Shown here piece by piece: positions 1 through 6,673 of a DNA stretch of 8,621 nucleotides. Origin of the DNA: Deltaproteobacteria bacterium (GTDB lineage: Bacteria > Desulfobacterota > Desulfarculia > Adiutricales > Adiutricaceae); NCBI GenBank assembly GCA_031279155.1, contig JAITJB010000209.1:1-8621 (forward strand), read 5' to 3'. The notes beneath the pieces are model-generated. The model saw only the letters and a list, made by a program, of their open reading frames with translations, was not told the origin of the DNA and did no database searches. Position 1 is the first letter of the stretch; each line of letters begins with the position of its first letter. Made by a program: the position numbers and the translations under genes.

Positions 1-1703
1 ATCATGTGGACTAAGGGGTCGTAGAGCGACTCAACCATGTTGCGGTCGATTTCGGTGTCGTCGCCGGTAGTCACAAAATCGACGTCTTTTTCAAATCTAT
101 TGGCCAGATCTCTTACTAAGCGATTCATCTTGCGGAAGGTCTGGTTGATTTGGACCATCCTAAGGCTCATGGCGTTTCTTTGTAGTTCGCTGGTAATCCT
201 CGAAACCTGGGCCAGATCTTTATTTATTTTCTGTTCTTTTAAAAATTTAATGGATTCATTGGAGGTTATAAGCGATTGGGTTATGACCAATTCGCCGACC
301 AGATCGATTAGGCCGTCGAGTTTTAGAGTCTCAACTTTAACCGTGTGGACAGCCGCGCCTGATGTGGCTATGGGCCCTTCGCTCTGCTTTTGTTCGCGCA
401 GGGCGGCGGCCACCTTATCGGGGGCGCCAATTTTTTGTTTGAGGATGATCTCTCCTAGTTTGGTTTCTTTCATGCTCTCTTGAATCTTAAGGGCTTTATC
501 GATGTGCTCGTGCTCCAAAAGGCCCATGGTAACTAAGATCTCGCCCAAGCGGCGGCCTTTATCCTCACCTTGTTGGCGCTCTAGGGCCTGATTGAGTTCT
601 TCAGGGCTGATCAGGTTTTCCTGGAGAAGGATTTCGCCTAGGCGCACGCTTCTAACGGTTTTTTGGGCTTGGATCAAGCCGCCTAAGTCGCCTTGAGAGA
701 TCAAACCTTTTTCCACCAAAATTTCGCCTAATTTTTTTGGCTTAACGGAGGTAACGGCCCCGGAATTTACCGGTAACGACGAGGGGGTCAGGATACCTTG
801 GCGGGCGGCCCAGAGATTTTCTCTTAGGGAGGCCATCTCGCTTTGGGACCAGGCCGGCTTGATGGACCAAGTGCGCCCGTCAGGGTTGATTTGAAGAGTG
901 TTAAGCCCAGAGATGACCAGAGAGCAGGCCTTAAGCAAAATATCGGTGACCATCGTGGTGTGGGGCACCTGTTCGGAGATCACGTAATCAATAAGCCCGA
1001 TAGTGTCGGCGATGAGGCGGGCCAGATCGTCTAGATCCAAAAGAGAGAGCCCGCCTAAGATAGCCCTAAAGCGCGGGAGGGTATCGTGGAGGGCTGAAAC
1101 GGGATCGGATTTTTGTTCGACTGAGACCAGTTTCATCTGAAGGTCTTCTAAAGCCCCAACGAAGTCATCTTTAAAGTAATCCACCGTGAGTTTTTGAGTG
1201 CTGAGCATCATATCGCGGCGGACTTGAGTGGGTGTTGGCACGATAAAGGCAACGCCCGAGCCCTTCTTGCGTGGTTGGAAGGTAAGCTTGCCGCCGCTAT
1301 CGAGGGATTTTGGGCTAGCTGAAGGCTCTTGCGTCGTATCGGTCGCTTGCGAGTAAATTAAAGCTTGGACTTTTTTGAGAAAACCTTCGCTATCGCCCTG
1401 AAATGGAGCTTCCACTGGTAAGCATCTGACTAGCTCATCTAAAAGGCTCAGGCCGTGGCCGGCCAGTTCCATGGCGCTTGGTACATCGGGTACTTCATCT
1501 CGGATAGCGGCAGTCAGAAGCTCGATTAAGGCGTCAATGATTTTTTTGGGGATTGGGGAACCAAGGGGGGCGAAGGCCGCCTCAAATTGTTCAACTAGAC
1601 CTAATAAGTTACTGATTTCCAGGAGGTTGTCGCTGGAAAGCATAACCAAATTAACGCTGGCCTCGTTGAGGAGCTGATTTAGCCTTTCGGAATCAAATGG
1701 CAT
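1..1703 (-). CDS. CheA-like histidine kinase with degenerate HPt and four MshEN-like motifs (partial, C-terminus off window)
   Basis: 567 codons are open from ATG at 1703 to the window edge; the C-terminus is missing. Residues 1-115 are an unrecognised helical region. Residues 175-270 align with a CheA P1/HPt domain (LLDLDDLARL near 221-230), but the phospho-histidine position is Arg213 and the following Lys is Leu216. Residues 324-438 hold four tandem 24-residue motifs beginning (K/R)LGE at 324, 354, 385 and 415 and ending in Gln, matching the MshEN c-di-GMP-binding pattern. From about 454 comes the P3 dimerisation domain (LDGLIDLVGELVITQSLI, then MSLRMVQINQTF). The ATPase domain begins with DPLVHM, where the window cuts it. 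No P2 domain is visible. CheA normally phosphorylates CheY/CheB within receptor arrays. Here classical P1 phosphotransfer looks impossible, so the donor may be another protein's HPt, or the kinase may be regulatory. GGGGGAG lies 2 nt before the ATG, unusually close. The receiver gene lies 143 bp upstream. Confidence 0.9.
   Translation of the reverse strand, partial: MPFDSERLNQLLNEASVNLVMLSSDNLLEISNLLGLVEQFEAAFAPLGSPIPKKIIDALIELLTAAIRDEVPDVPSAMELAGHGLSLLDELVRCLPVEAPFQGDSEGFLKKVQALIYSQATDTTQEPSASPKSLDSGGKLTFQPRKKGSGVAFIVPTPTQVRRDMMLSTQKLTVDYFKDDFVGALEDLQMKLVSVEQKSDPVSALHDTLPRFRAILGGLSLLDLDDLARLIADTIGLIDYVISEQVPHTTMVTDILLKACSLVISGLNTLQINPDGRTWSIKPAWSQSEMASLRENLWAARQGILTPSSLPVNSGAVTSVKPKKLGEILVEKGLISQGDLGGLIQAQKTVRSVRLGEILLQENLISPEELNQALERQQGEDKGRRLGEILVTMGLLEHEHIDKALKIQESMKETKLGEIILKQKIGAPDKVAAALREQKQSEGPIATSGAAVHTVKVETLKLDGLIDLVGELVITQSLITSNESIKFLKEQKINKDLAQVSRITSELQRNAMSLRMVQINQTFRKMNRLVRDLANRFEKDVDFVTTGDDTEIDRNMVESLYDPLVHM
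376..732 (-). repeat. Tandem 30-31-codon repeats encoding four MshEN-like motifs
   Basis: Within the CheA-like gene, four units start at residues 324, 354, 385 and 415. Each has 24 residues fitting (K/R)LGEI(L/I)(L/V)xx(G/N/K)(L/I)(I/L/G)xxxx(L/I/V)xxx(L/I)xxQ, separated by spacers of 6, 7 and 6 residues. Examples are KLGEILVEKGLIS, RLGEILLQENLIS, RLGEILVTMGLLE and KLGEIILKQKIGA. Units 1 and 3 keep the central Gly at motif position 10; units 2 and 4 have Asn and Lys there. In the MshEN family two such motifs bind one c-di-GMP molecule, so four could form two sites. The match is by eye; the binding inference is untested. Confidence 0.75.
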
Positions 1704-1735
1704 GACTCCCCCAAAAATAGGAGTGGTTACATAAC

Positions 1736-1763
1736 AAAAAAAACCGGAATCATAGCTGCCGGT
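1736..1763 (-). terminator. Possible weak intrinsic terminator between the receiver and kinase genes
   Basis: Read on the minus strand, ACCGG and CCGGT form a 5-bp stem around an 11-nt loop, directly followed by eight T. It lies 84 nt past the receiver stop and 33 nt before the kinase start. It may therefore end the receiver transcript or attenuate readthrough into the kinase gene. The stem is short, so efficiency is doubtful. Confidence 0.35.
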
Positions 1764-1823
1764 CAATCGTAAAAAACTTAATTAATGGGCATAGTTAGTC
1801 TGCCTGAGGCAGTCCATATCGCG

Positions 1824-1846
1824 GCGCCGACCGGCCCGGTCAGCGC
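1824..1846 (-). other. GC-rich hairpin abutting the receiver stop codon
   Basis: GCGC pairs with GCGC and GACC with GGTC, with one mismatch between the two stems and a five-base GC-rich loop. The structure begins immediately after the TAA stop. There is no T tract behind it, so it is more likely an mRNA 3'-end protecting or processing hairpin than an intrinsic terminator. It could also be a chance feature. Confidence 0.4.
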
Positions 1847-2305
1847 TTAGGTTGTCTCGCCTTGAATAGTGATGACGGCAAACGAGCTTTTGTCATTACT
1901 AAGGGCCCGACGGCCCAATTTGTCGCTCAAAATAACGTACTGCCAGCGCTTAAGCCTGTCCCGCTCATCGAGGATGGTGTCTACCAATTGTCCGAAACTA
2001 GCGGGGTCGCGTGGTAAATAATCTGTAATACCGCAGCTGATAGCCTCAATCATACCTAAAAGTGAAGGTCGGGAGGCCAAGACAATAAGGCGAGTCAAGG
2101 GAGACTGGCGGTGGACGTCCGCGCCTAACGAATGATCAACTAGGAGGTTACTGTCGGCCACCAGGAAATGAAGGCTATTGGTCTTTATGAAGGATAAGAC
2201 GCCAGAGATGTTTTCTACCAGCGTAACGTCAAAACCTTCGCGCTGGAGATCTTGCACCAGGGGAGTCAGAAAACTATGATCCCTGTCGACAATTACTATG
2301 CGCAT
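1847..2305 (-). CDS. Receiver-like domain protein with degenerate active site
   Basis: 152 residues: a CheY-like alpha/beta receiver over residues 1-118 plus a tail of about 34 residues with no recognised output domain. The first strand reads MRIVIVDRDHSF and the third FLVADSNLL, giving Asp51 as the likely phospho-acceptor. The acidic pair is incomplete: Asp7 is present but the next position is Arg8. The conserved Thr/Ser at the end of strand 4 is Ala77 (followed by Ser78), and the conserved Lys after strand 5 is Arg99 (DYLPRDP). It is therefore probably poorly phosphorylated or not at all, and may act as a protein-binding pseudo-receiver. The ATG has GGAG only 1 nt upstream, similar to the close spacing of the neighbouring kinase start. 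It lies just upstream of the CheA-like gene on the same strand, suggesting a shared pathway, though a possible weak terminator separates them. Confidence 0.8.
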   Translation of the reverse strand: MRIVIVDRDHSFLTPLVQDLQREGFDVTLVENISGVLSFIKTNSLHFLVADSNLLVDHSLGADVHRQSPLTRLIVLASRPSLLGMIEAISCGITDYLPRDPASFGQLVDTILDERDRLKRWQYVILSDKLGRRALSNDKSSFAVITIQGETT

Positions 2306-2572
2306 ACTCCGCCAGTTTACGCTGCCGTCACGACGGTTAAGCGGTCGATCGGCGACAAAGTCTTTCTGGAGCGAGGACCGGCTCCCACATTAGGAGGCTG
2401 AGTTAATACCAGTAATCAAACTCAAAAAAATTGGATTCCCCCGAAAAAAACAGCACATTAAAACAGTAGGATTCCAAATCCTAGACTTTCACCGGACATT
2501 TATTTAGCGTCAAAAAAGAGGGAAATTAGGCTTAAGACCTTAAAAACCATCTGAGTTAACCAACTGGTGACC

Positions 2573-2612
2573 AACGGTTGTCCATGCCCGTAAAGGCTCA
2601 TGGCGAACCGTT
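2573..2612. repeat. Imperfect inverted repeat (possible RNA hairpin)
   Basis: AACGGTT (2573-2579) is complementary to AACCGTT (2606-2612), and CCATG (2582-2586) to CATGG (2599-2603). A 2x2 mismatch separates the two stems, and a further CC/GG pair is possible inside. No good T tract follows on either strand, so a terminator is unlikely. It sits about 90 bp upstream of the small plus-strand ORF at 2703. Confidence 0.45.
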
Positions 2613-2702
2613 ATTATATCTAATTTTAATTATAACTCAGAGATACGGATAAATCAACCTGAGCATTTGTCGGTGTGCGGTCGTTGTAGAGGCAAAGTTA
2701 AT

Positions 2703-2837
2703 ATGTTGTCTCTTAACAAAATAAAAAAGACGGACAGGCGGCTCGTAGATGCCCCAACCAGCTCTCAGGTTGAAGGCGCCAAAGTGAAAGCTAAAATGAA
2801 AGCCAAAATGAAAGGGAAGATGACAGCGCCAAGATGA
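2703..2837 (+). CDS. Speculative small ORF, 44-residue basic peptide
   Basis: ATG at 2703 to TGA at 2837. The peptide begins MLSLNKIKKTDRR and ends in a Lys-rich repeat, KVKAKMKAKMKGKM, encoded by a 12-nt tandem repeat (AAAATGAAAGCC-like, about 2781-2822). AGAGG lies 10 nt before the ATG, an acceptable ribosome binding site. I recognise no family. The low-complexity composition makes a chance ORF a real possibility. If real, the strongly basic tail suggests nucleic-acid or membrane contact; that is inference only. Confidence 0.25.
   Translation: MLSLNKIKKTDRRLVDAPTSSQVEGAKVKAKMKAKMKGKMTAPR
2781..2822. repeat. Short 12-nt tandem repeat
   Basis: AAAGTGAAAGCT, AAAATGAAAGCC and AAAATGAAAGGG run head to tail, followed by a partial AAGATG copy. 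On the plus strand they encode a K-x-K-A/M pattern and on the minus strand an FHFGFHF pattern. Period 12 keeps both frames open, which explains overlapping open frames here without either being a gene. Confidence 0.7.
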
Positions 2838-2846
2838 AATAATCAA

Positions 2847-2954
2847 GTGAAAGAACCAATTATCGCGTTAACACGCGTCATAGTACTGGTAATATTCCTC
2901 AATCAGTATTTAAACTATTCTAATAACATTATATTAGCTATTTTTAGATTTTAG
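2847..2954 (+). CDS. Speculative small ORF, 35-residue hydrophobic peptide
   Basis: GTG at 2847 to TAG at 2954, beginning 9 nt after the stop of the 44-residue ORF. The product has one plausible membrane span (IIALTRVIVLVIFL, residues 5-18) and an Asn/Ile-rich tail. There is only a weak purine stretch (AAGATGA) as a ribosome binding site. Translational coupling to the preceding small ORF would be needed. AT-rich DNA easily encodes short hydrophobic frames, so confidence is low. Confidence 0.15.
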   Translation: MKEPIIALTRVIVLVIFLNQYLNYSNNIILAIFRF

Positions 2955-3000
2955 TTTCTTTTCTATTTACTATATTTTATTCGGCGCTAAATTCGGATTA

Positions 3001-3034
3001 CCTGCTTTAGAAGGTGTTAAGCTTCTAAAGCAGG
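3001..3034. repeat. Perfect 13-bp inverted repeat
   Basis: CCTGCTTTAGAAG (3001-3013) is perfectly complementary to CTTCTAAAGCAGG (3022-3034) around an 8-nt loop. A run of seven A follows on the plus strand, so a T tract sits upstream, not downstream, on the minus strand. It is not a standard intrinsic terminator in either direction. Looser complementary AT-rich stretches flank it at 2941-2960 and 3035-3057. It could be an RNA structure, a protein-binding dyad or the core of a degraded mobile element. Confidence 0.75.
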
Positions 3035-3298
3035 AAAAAAACCTAAAACTAAAAAGACTGTACAACTAAATCTTTTTGTGGCACAATAACAAAATAAAAT
3101 ACTATCTATAAAAATAATCTGAATATAATATGAGTTATAACGAATGAAATAGATCGCCTAAAATAAAACAGTGTAAATAAAGTAAAGTCATAATATTATA
3201 GTTAAGGAGTCTAAAATATAAGGACCCAGTTTGTTCATTTTTTGCAACTAGGCCTGGCCCAGGGTCATTGATAGAACCTAAAAATTTAAACTCGGTGG

Positions 3299-3317
3299 AA
3301 AACGCCCTTTCGGGCGT
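3299..3317 (-). terminator. Intrinsic terminator downstream of the efflux operon
   Basis: On the minus strand, ACGCCC pairs with GGGCGT around a GAAA tetraloop and is followed by TTTTCC. The stem can be extended by G-U and G-C pairs to the flanking GGGGG. It lies about 190 nt beyond the permease stop. The T run is short (four), so it is probably functional but not certain. Confidence 0.5.
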
Positions 3318-3386
3318 CCCCCACGCACAGATCTCAGCTGGCGGGGCTACTCGCCAGTCTCCTGGTTGGATATTAACGTTTTTTCT

Positions 3387-3414
3387 TTGAACGCAGCTTG
3401 AAGTACGCGTTCAA
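3387..3414. repeat. 8-bp inverted repeat downstream of the permease gene
   Basis: TTGAACGC (3387-3394) is complementary to GCGTTCAA (3407-3414) with a 12-nt loop. A second stem, CTGGCG/CGCCAG, follows at 3338-3357. Neither has a T tract. Both fall in the 3' untranslated region of the efflux operon, before the terminator at 3299-3317, and may stabilise the mRNA end. Confidence 0.4.
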
Positions 3415-3505
3415 TCCTATCGGCGCATCAGCCTATTTTGGCTTGCCTCCCCATAGGGCATGAGCACTTACCAAGAAAAAACAAAGGGTCTATTAATACA
3501 AAATC

Positions 3506-6500
3506 TCATGAGTGTTCGGTTTTGGCCACCGGTCTTTCCTTGATGGAGGCGCGACCATAGAGGTCTTCGCCGCGCCAACTATGGAATAATTCTCTAGTTT
3601 TCTGGAACATAGCGTAGACTAAGGGGATGATAATAAGCCCTATGGTGGAGGCGGCCACCATGCCGCCGAAGACGGCCACCGAGACGTTTTGACGGGTGGC
3701 GGCCCCCGGACCAGTGGCCAAAACCAGGGGTATTAGGCCGGCCAAAAAGGCTAGCGAGGTCATAATGACCGCCCGGAACCTTAAAAGAGCTCCGTTGGCC
3801 GCGCTTTCCTTGATGGTCTGACCTTCAGCTCTAGCCTCTTTGGCGAATTCCACAATCAAGATGGCGTTTTTGCTAGCCAAGGCGATGAGGGTAACTATAC
3901 CAATTTGGACATAGAGACCTAAGCTCTGGTTAGCCAGCTTAATGGCCAGCATGGCCCCGTAAATGGCCGCCGATATGGAAACGATGACGCCTAAGGGTAT
4001 GGTCCAGCTCTCATAGAGGGCCACCAAGAAAAGGTAGGCGAAAAGGAAAGATAGCACAAATAGGTAGACCGTTTGGCCTGCCGATTCTATTTCTTGATAG
4101 GTTGAGCCGGTCCACTCGTAGCCGATATCGTTGGGAAGCGACTTGGCCGCCTCTTCCATAGCCTCAATGCCGACGCCAGAGCCTAGCCAGGGTTTGTTTT
4201 GGCCCATGATGATGGCGCTTCGGTAGTTGTTGTAGCGGGTGATGTTTTGGGGGCCGGTACTAAGACTTATGTCTAAAAGAGACGACAGAGGCACCATGGC
4301 CCCGGTGTTAGCCCGGACTCGGATGGCGTAGATGTCGTCAATATTTTGGCGGCTAAAGTTATTACCCATGATCTTTACCTGCCAGCTGCGGCCTAAGTAG
4401 TTAAAGTCGTTAACGTAGTAACTGCCTAGGTAGGCCTGGAGGGTAGAGAAAATGTCGGAGACGGCTACGCCCAGCCGGATGGCTTTTTCGCGGTCGAGTT
4501 CGACTTTTAAGATTGGGGTATCGGTATTGAAGAAAGTAAAGGCCATCAACATCCTAGGATCTTGCATGGCTACCCCAATAAACTTCATGGCCTCTTGAGC
4601 AAATTCTTCTGACGGACGACCGGCGAAATCCTCTAAGACAAACTGAAAGCCGCCAACCGATCCTAAGCCGACGATGGGCGGCAGAGTAAAGGCCACGCAG
4701 CTGGCTTCGATAATCTCCGATAACTTGATGTTTAAATTATTGGCGATAGCCGTCATTTGGGTATCGTCATCGCGGCGGTCGTCGTAATCGTCTAGGCCCA
4801 CGAACATAAAGGCGGCGTTATCTTGAAGGCTCATGTTAACGATGTTTATGCCAACGATGGCCATGACGTTTCTGACGCCCTTAATACTGTAAGCAACGGT
4901 TTCAGCTTGGTTTAAAACCGCCCGGGTCTTGTTGATGGAACTCCCCTCAGGGAGACCGATTTGGACGATAATAACCCCTTGGTCCTCATCGGGCAAAAAG
5001 CCCGAAGGCGTAAAGCTCATCAGGCCGTAGGCTGAGGCAAGACAGAAAGCCGCGACAACTAGACCGTAGACCGAGCGCCTCAAAAGGGCTGAGATTAAAC
5101 CGTGGTACTTTGTGCGGGTGGAGACAACCAAAGCCTGGAAGGCCCGGACGACGAAGTTGGGGCGGGAGTGGCCTGATTTAAGTAAGATAGCGCAAAGGGC
5201 CGGGCTTAGGGTTAGAGCGTTGACGGCGCTGATGAGCATCGAAACCGATATGGTGATAGCGAACTGCTGATAGAGCTTGCCGGAAAGACCGGGTATAAAG
5301 GCTACCGGCACGAAAACCGACAACAGGACCAGGGCGATAGCAACGATAGCCCCGGTTATCTGGCCCATGGCCTTGATGCTGGCCTCCCTCGGCGGGAGAT
5401 TATCCTCGCGCATGACCCTTTCGACGTTTTCCACCACCACGATGGCGTCGTCAACCACGATACCCACCGAAAGAACTAGGGCCAAGAGCGATATGGTATT
5501 AGCTGAGTACCCGACGGCTAAGAGGACGGCAAAGGTGCCGATAAGCGAGACCGGGACGGCCACCATAGGAATCAAGGTGGCTCGCCAACTGCCCAAAAAG
5601 AGATAGACCACCATGATGACCAATATCATGGCGATGAAGATACTTTCCTGGACTTCTTTGATGGAGGATCTGACAAAGAGGGTTGCGTCAAAAACCTCGT
5701 TGTAAGCTAAGTCTGGCGGGAAACGCTCGACGATGTCGGCCATCGCTCGATCGACGGCGGCGGCTGTGGCTACAGCGTTGGAGCCGGCCGACTGAGTAAT
5801 CATCATGCCAGCAGAGTCTCGGCCTCGGTACAGACCGGTGGGCGAGTAATCAGAGGTGTCGAGCTCAACGTCGGCGATATCGCCTAGCTTTAGGAGGTTA
5901 CCATCGGCGTCCGTGCGGATTACGATGTTTTTAAACTCCTCAGGTGTAGTTAAGCGGCCGGCCGCCGAGAGGTTGTAGTGGAGTTCCTGGGTTTCCAAGG
6001 TTGGGGCCCCGCCCACTTCGCCTACGGCGGCTTGGATATTTTGGGCGGATAAAGCGGTGATGATATCGCCAGTGGTTAGATTTAAGGCGGCTAAGCGATC
6101 GGGCTGAAGCCAGATCCTCATACTGTAAGTGCTGCCAAAAAAGTTTATGGAACCTACCCCGGGGACGCGGGTCAGGGGATCGACAATGTTATTTGAGACC
6201 CAATCGCTCATCTCCAAAGGCGACAGAGAGCCGTTGGGCGAGTAGAAGGTAATGGCCTTTAAAAACGAGGAAGTACTCTTATCAACGTTAACGCCCTGGC
6301 GAGTGACCTCCGTTGGTAATAGCGGCTCAGCCCGCTTAAGGCGGTTTTGGACGTTGACCATGTTTAGATCGGGGTTGGTTCCGATCTGAAAGGTAACTGC
6401 TAAGTGGTAGCTGCCGTTATTGGAGGATTGGCTGGACATATAGAGCATGTTGTCCACGCCGTTCATAGCGCTCTCAATGGGCTGGGCTACGGTGCTCTCT

Positions 6501-6673
6501 AAGGTCTCCGCGCTAGCTCCGGGATAGGTGGCCCGGATATTGACCGTGGGGGGAACGATATCAGGGAACTGGGCTACCGGGATGCGCAGGAGGGCCAGAA
6601 AACCCGCGATACTAATAATTAAGGCCACGACGATGGCAAAGCGCGGCCGATCGATAAATATCTTCGACAGCAT
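3506..6673 (-). CDS. RND multidrug efflux permease, HAE1 (AcrB/MexB) family
   Basis: 1055 residues, full length for the family (AcrB has about 1049). It is an inner-membrane, proton-driven trimeric pump that takes drugs or other amphiphiles from the periplasm and membrane and passes them through the adaptor to an outer-membrane channel. It starts MLSKIFIDRPRFAIVVALI, the usual first helix. The proton-relay aspartates are Asp408 and Asp409 in GIVVDDAIVVVENVERV (helix 4; AcrB D407/D408). The relay lysine is Lys935 in ASKNAILIVEFAKEA (AcrB K940), and the helix 11 segment RFRAVIMTSLAFLAGLIPL is present. Two periplasmic porter/docking regions follow helices 1 and 7 as expected. The start overlaps the adaptor stop by one base (TAATG), with GAGGTG about 5 nt upstream, implying translational coupling. 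All key residues are intact. The hydrophile C-terminal tail is ordinary. Substrate cannot be deduced from the sequence. Confidence 0.97.
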   Translation of the reverse strand: MLSKIFIDRPRFAIVVALIISIAGFLALLRIPVAQFPDIVPPTVNIRATYPGASAETLESTVAQPIESAMNGVDNMLYMSSQSSNNGSYHLAVTFQIGTNPDLNMVNVQNRLKRAEPLLPTEVTRQGVNVDKSTSSFLKAITFYSPNGSLSPLEMSDWVSNNIVDPLTRVPGVGSINFFGSTYSMRIWLQPDRLAALNLTTGDIITALSAQNIQAAVGEVGGAPTLETQELHYNLSAAGRLTTPEEFKNIVIRTDADGNLLKLGDIADVELDTSDYSPTGLYRGRDSAGMMITQSAGSNAVATAAAVDRAMADIVERFPPDLAYNEVFDATLFVRSSIKEVQESIFIAMILVIMVVYLFLGSWRATLIPMVAVPVSLIGTFAVLLAVGYSANTISLLALVLSVGIVVDDAIVVVENVERVMREDNLPPREASIKAMGQITGAIVAIALVLLSVFVPVAFIPGLSGKLYQQFAITISVSMLISAVNALTLSPALCAILLKSGHSRPNFVVRAFQALVVSTRTKYHGLISALLRRSVYGLVVAAFCLASAYGLMSFTPSGFLPDEDQGVIIVQIGLPEGSSINKTRAVLNQAETVAYSIKGVRNVMAIVGINIVNMSLQDNAAFMFVGLDDYDDRRDDDTQMTAIANNLNIKLSEIIEASCVAFTLPPIVGLGSVGGFQFVLEDFAGRPSEEFAQEAMKFIGVAMQDPRMLMAFTFFNTDTPILKVELDREKAIRLGVAVSDIFSTLQAYLGSYYVNDFNYLGRSWQVKIMGNNFSRQNIDDIYAIRVRANTGAMVPLSSLLDISLSTGPQNITRYNNYRSAIIMGQNKPWLGSGVGIEAMEEAAKSLPNDIGYEWTGSTYQEIESAGQTVYLFVLSFLFAYLFLVALYESWTIPLGVIVSISAAIYGAMLAIKLANQSLGLYVQIGIVTLIALASKNAILIVEFAKEARAEGQTIKESAANGALLRFRAVIMTSLAFLAGLIPLVLATGPGAATRQNVSVAVFGGMVAASTIGLIIIPLVYAMFQKTRELFHSWRGEDLYGRASIKERPVAKTEHS

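Larger units (their letters stand above)
2306..3505. other. Long AT-rich gap without a convincing large gene
   Basis: This 1.2-kb stretch separates the receiver gene from the end of the efflux operon. About 2900-3240 is strongly AT-rich and I see no coding signal in it apart from short ORFs. It contains several inverted repeats, listed separately, and dyads at 2399-2424 (TGAGTT/AACTCA) and 2467-2483 (TAGGATT/AATCCTA). The receiver promoter must lie at its left end, but I found no clear -35/-10 pair. A 69-codon minus-strand frame (2637-2846) starts at TTG and is antisense to a low-complexity repeat; I do not consider it a gene. Confidence 0.6.

Noticed and set aside
37..483. 148-codon plus-strand open frame
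   Set aside because: It is antisense to the CheA-like kinase, whose minus-strand frame carries clear P3-domain and repeat motifs. The plus-strand product has no recognisable features.
2781..2822. Tandem repeat as a CRISPR array
   Set aside because: Units are 12 nt, contiguous and without spacers; there are no cas genes.
2637..2846. 69-codon minus-strand frame with an FHFGFHFSFHFG stretch
   Set aside because: It starts at TTG without a ribosome binding site, and its distinctive sequence is the reverse reading of a 12-nt tandem repeat.
3001..3034. Inverted repeat as an intrinsic terminator
   Set aside because: No T tract follows the stem on either strand; the homopolymer run is on the wrong side.
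5277..5606. 109-codon plus-strand frame
   Set aside because: It lies wholly inside and antisense to the intact RND permease gene, opposite the conserved helix 4 motif.
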